Source: an uncultured Hymenobacter sp.
Lineage (GTDB): Bacteria > Bacteroidota > Bacteroidia > Cytophagales > Hymenobacteraceae
DNA length: 5,321 nucleotides
NCBI GenBank assembly: GCA_937871705.1
Contig: CALMOO010000457.1
Span: 6,232 to 11,552, forward strand
Direction: 5' to 3'
The position numbers and the translations under genes were made by a program. Below are positions 5,103 through 5,321 of the stretch, piece by piece. Positions within the stretch are counted from its first letter, which is position 1; every line of letters begins with the position of its first letter. The notes under the pieces were generated by a model. It had not been told where the DNA came from. It saw nothing but the letters and a program-made list of their open reading frames with translations, and did not search any database.

Positions 5103-5187
5103 GCCGAGCTTATAACGTTTCTCCATCGTGCGTTTAATTACCGTTATAAACTCTATTTAAGAGTGTCCTTACCAACTAAGCTCGGCT
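5102..5187. repeat. Nested dyad element, copy 2 (core 5105-5154)
   Basis: Outer arms AGCCGAGCTTA (5102-5112) and TAAGCTCGGCT (5177-5187) are a perfect 11-bp inverted repeat 86 bp across. Inside it, GAGCTTATAACG (5106-5117) pairs with CGTTATAAACTC (5142-5153) at 11 of 12 positions, and ACTCT/AGAGT (5150-5164) forms a third small dyad. Bases 5105-5154 correspond to the copy at 4372-4421, with 10 of 10 left-end bases identical and 19 of 30 in the middle. The shape resembles a small miniature transposable element or an insertion-sequence end. No target-site duplication was found around it. Confidence 0.55.
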
Positions 5188-5239
5188 TTGCCGGCTTTCA
5201 GGCCTCGTTTTCTCGGTAAGTGAAAAGCGAATGGTCGCG

Positions 5240-5320
5240 CTACCGCTCGTTTTTGCGCGGCATTCCTTTCTCAAACTGCAAGTCGCCGCTCAGGGCCTCA
5301 TGCTGCATAATAGAATCGTG
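5240..5320 (-). CDS. Possible C-terminal end of a minus-strand gene (truncated by the window edge)
   Basis: On the minus strand a frame enters from the right edge and ends with TAG at 5240-5242. The 26 visible residues end in LSGDLQFEKGMPRKNER. The charged, Lys/Arg-rich end and the GC-rich third codon positions are compatible with a real protein end. The position beside the structured element at 5102-5187 would suit a transposase whose insertion-sequence end lies between, but no catalytic motif is in view, so the family cannot be named. A chance open stretch of 26 codons is also possible. Confidence 0.35.
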   Translation of the reverse strand, partial: HDSIMQHEALSGDLQFEKGMPRKNER

Positions 5321-5321
5321 C

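Noticed and set aside
4372..5154. Integron attC sites around the transglutaminase-like gene
   Set aside because: The inverted ends and sizes are suggestive, and copy 2 ends in GTTATAA, but copy 1 lacks the GTT core, GTTATAA does not fit GTTRRRY, and no integrase gene is visible.

Overview
The window looks like part of a plasmid, or plasmid-derived accessory DNA, from a Bacteroidota bacterium, most likely Hymenobacter or a close relative. This rests on family recognition: two Rep_3-type replication initiators, a glycoside hydrolase of a type I associate with Hymenobacter, and no Shine-Dalgarno sequences at the likely ATG starts. No database search was possible, so the genus is an inference.

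Layout. Bases 1-169 hold an iteron array (three 20-22 bp direct repeats with core CTATTACA, one detached copy, and an inverted core pair), forming a putative origin and operator in front of the first initiator gene (211-1479, rep1). A 313-bp gap (1480-1792 if the upstream GTG of the next gene is used) carries more iteron-like sites in both orientations. It leads into a second, shorter and clearly paralogous initiator (1829-2650, rep2). After it comes a very AT-rich spacer (about 2651-2850) containing palindromes built on GGTATA/TATACC. Bases 2878-4263 are one continuous reading frame for a clan GH-A-like glycoside hydrolase, interrupted by a TAA and a TGA. The expected acid/base Glu of the Asn-Glu motif reads as Lys, so this is a decayed gene. 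A small, apparently intact gene (4497-5042) follows, encoding a membrane-anchored protein with a transglutaminase-like Cys/His/Asp arrangement. It lies between two related 50-bp dyad elements (4372-4421 and 5105-5154) set in the same orientation. The right edge probably carries the last 26 codons of a minus-strand gene.

How it fits together. The first half is a replication module in which two Rep paralogues appear to share one iteron vocabulary; each gene has an inverted pair of iteron cores just upstream, as expected for autoregulated Rep_3 genes. The second half is accessory cargo: one dead enzyme, one unknown exported or anchored protein, and structured repeats that suggest past insertions or rearrangement. 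The strongest points for follow-up are the double initiator with shared sites, the multiply inactivated hydrolase, and the matched dyad elements around the transglutaminase-like gene.
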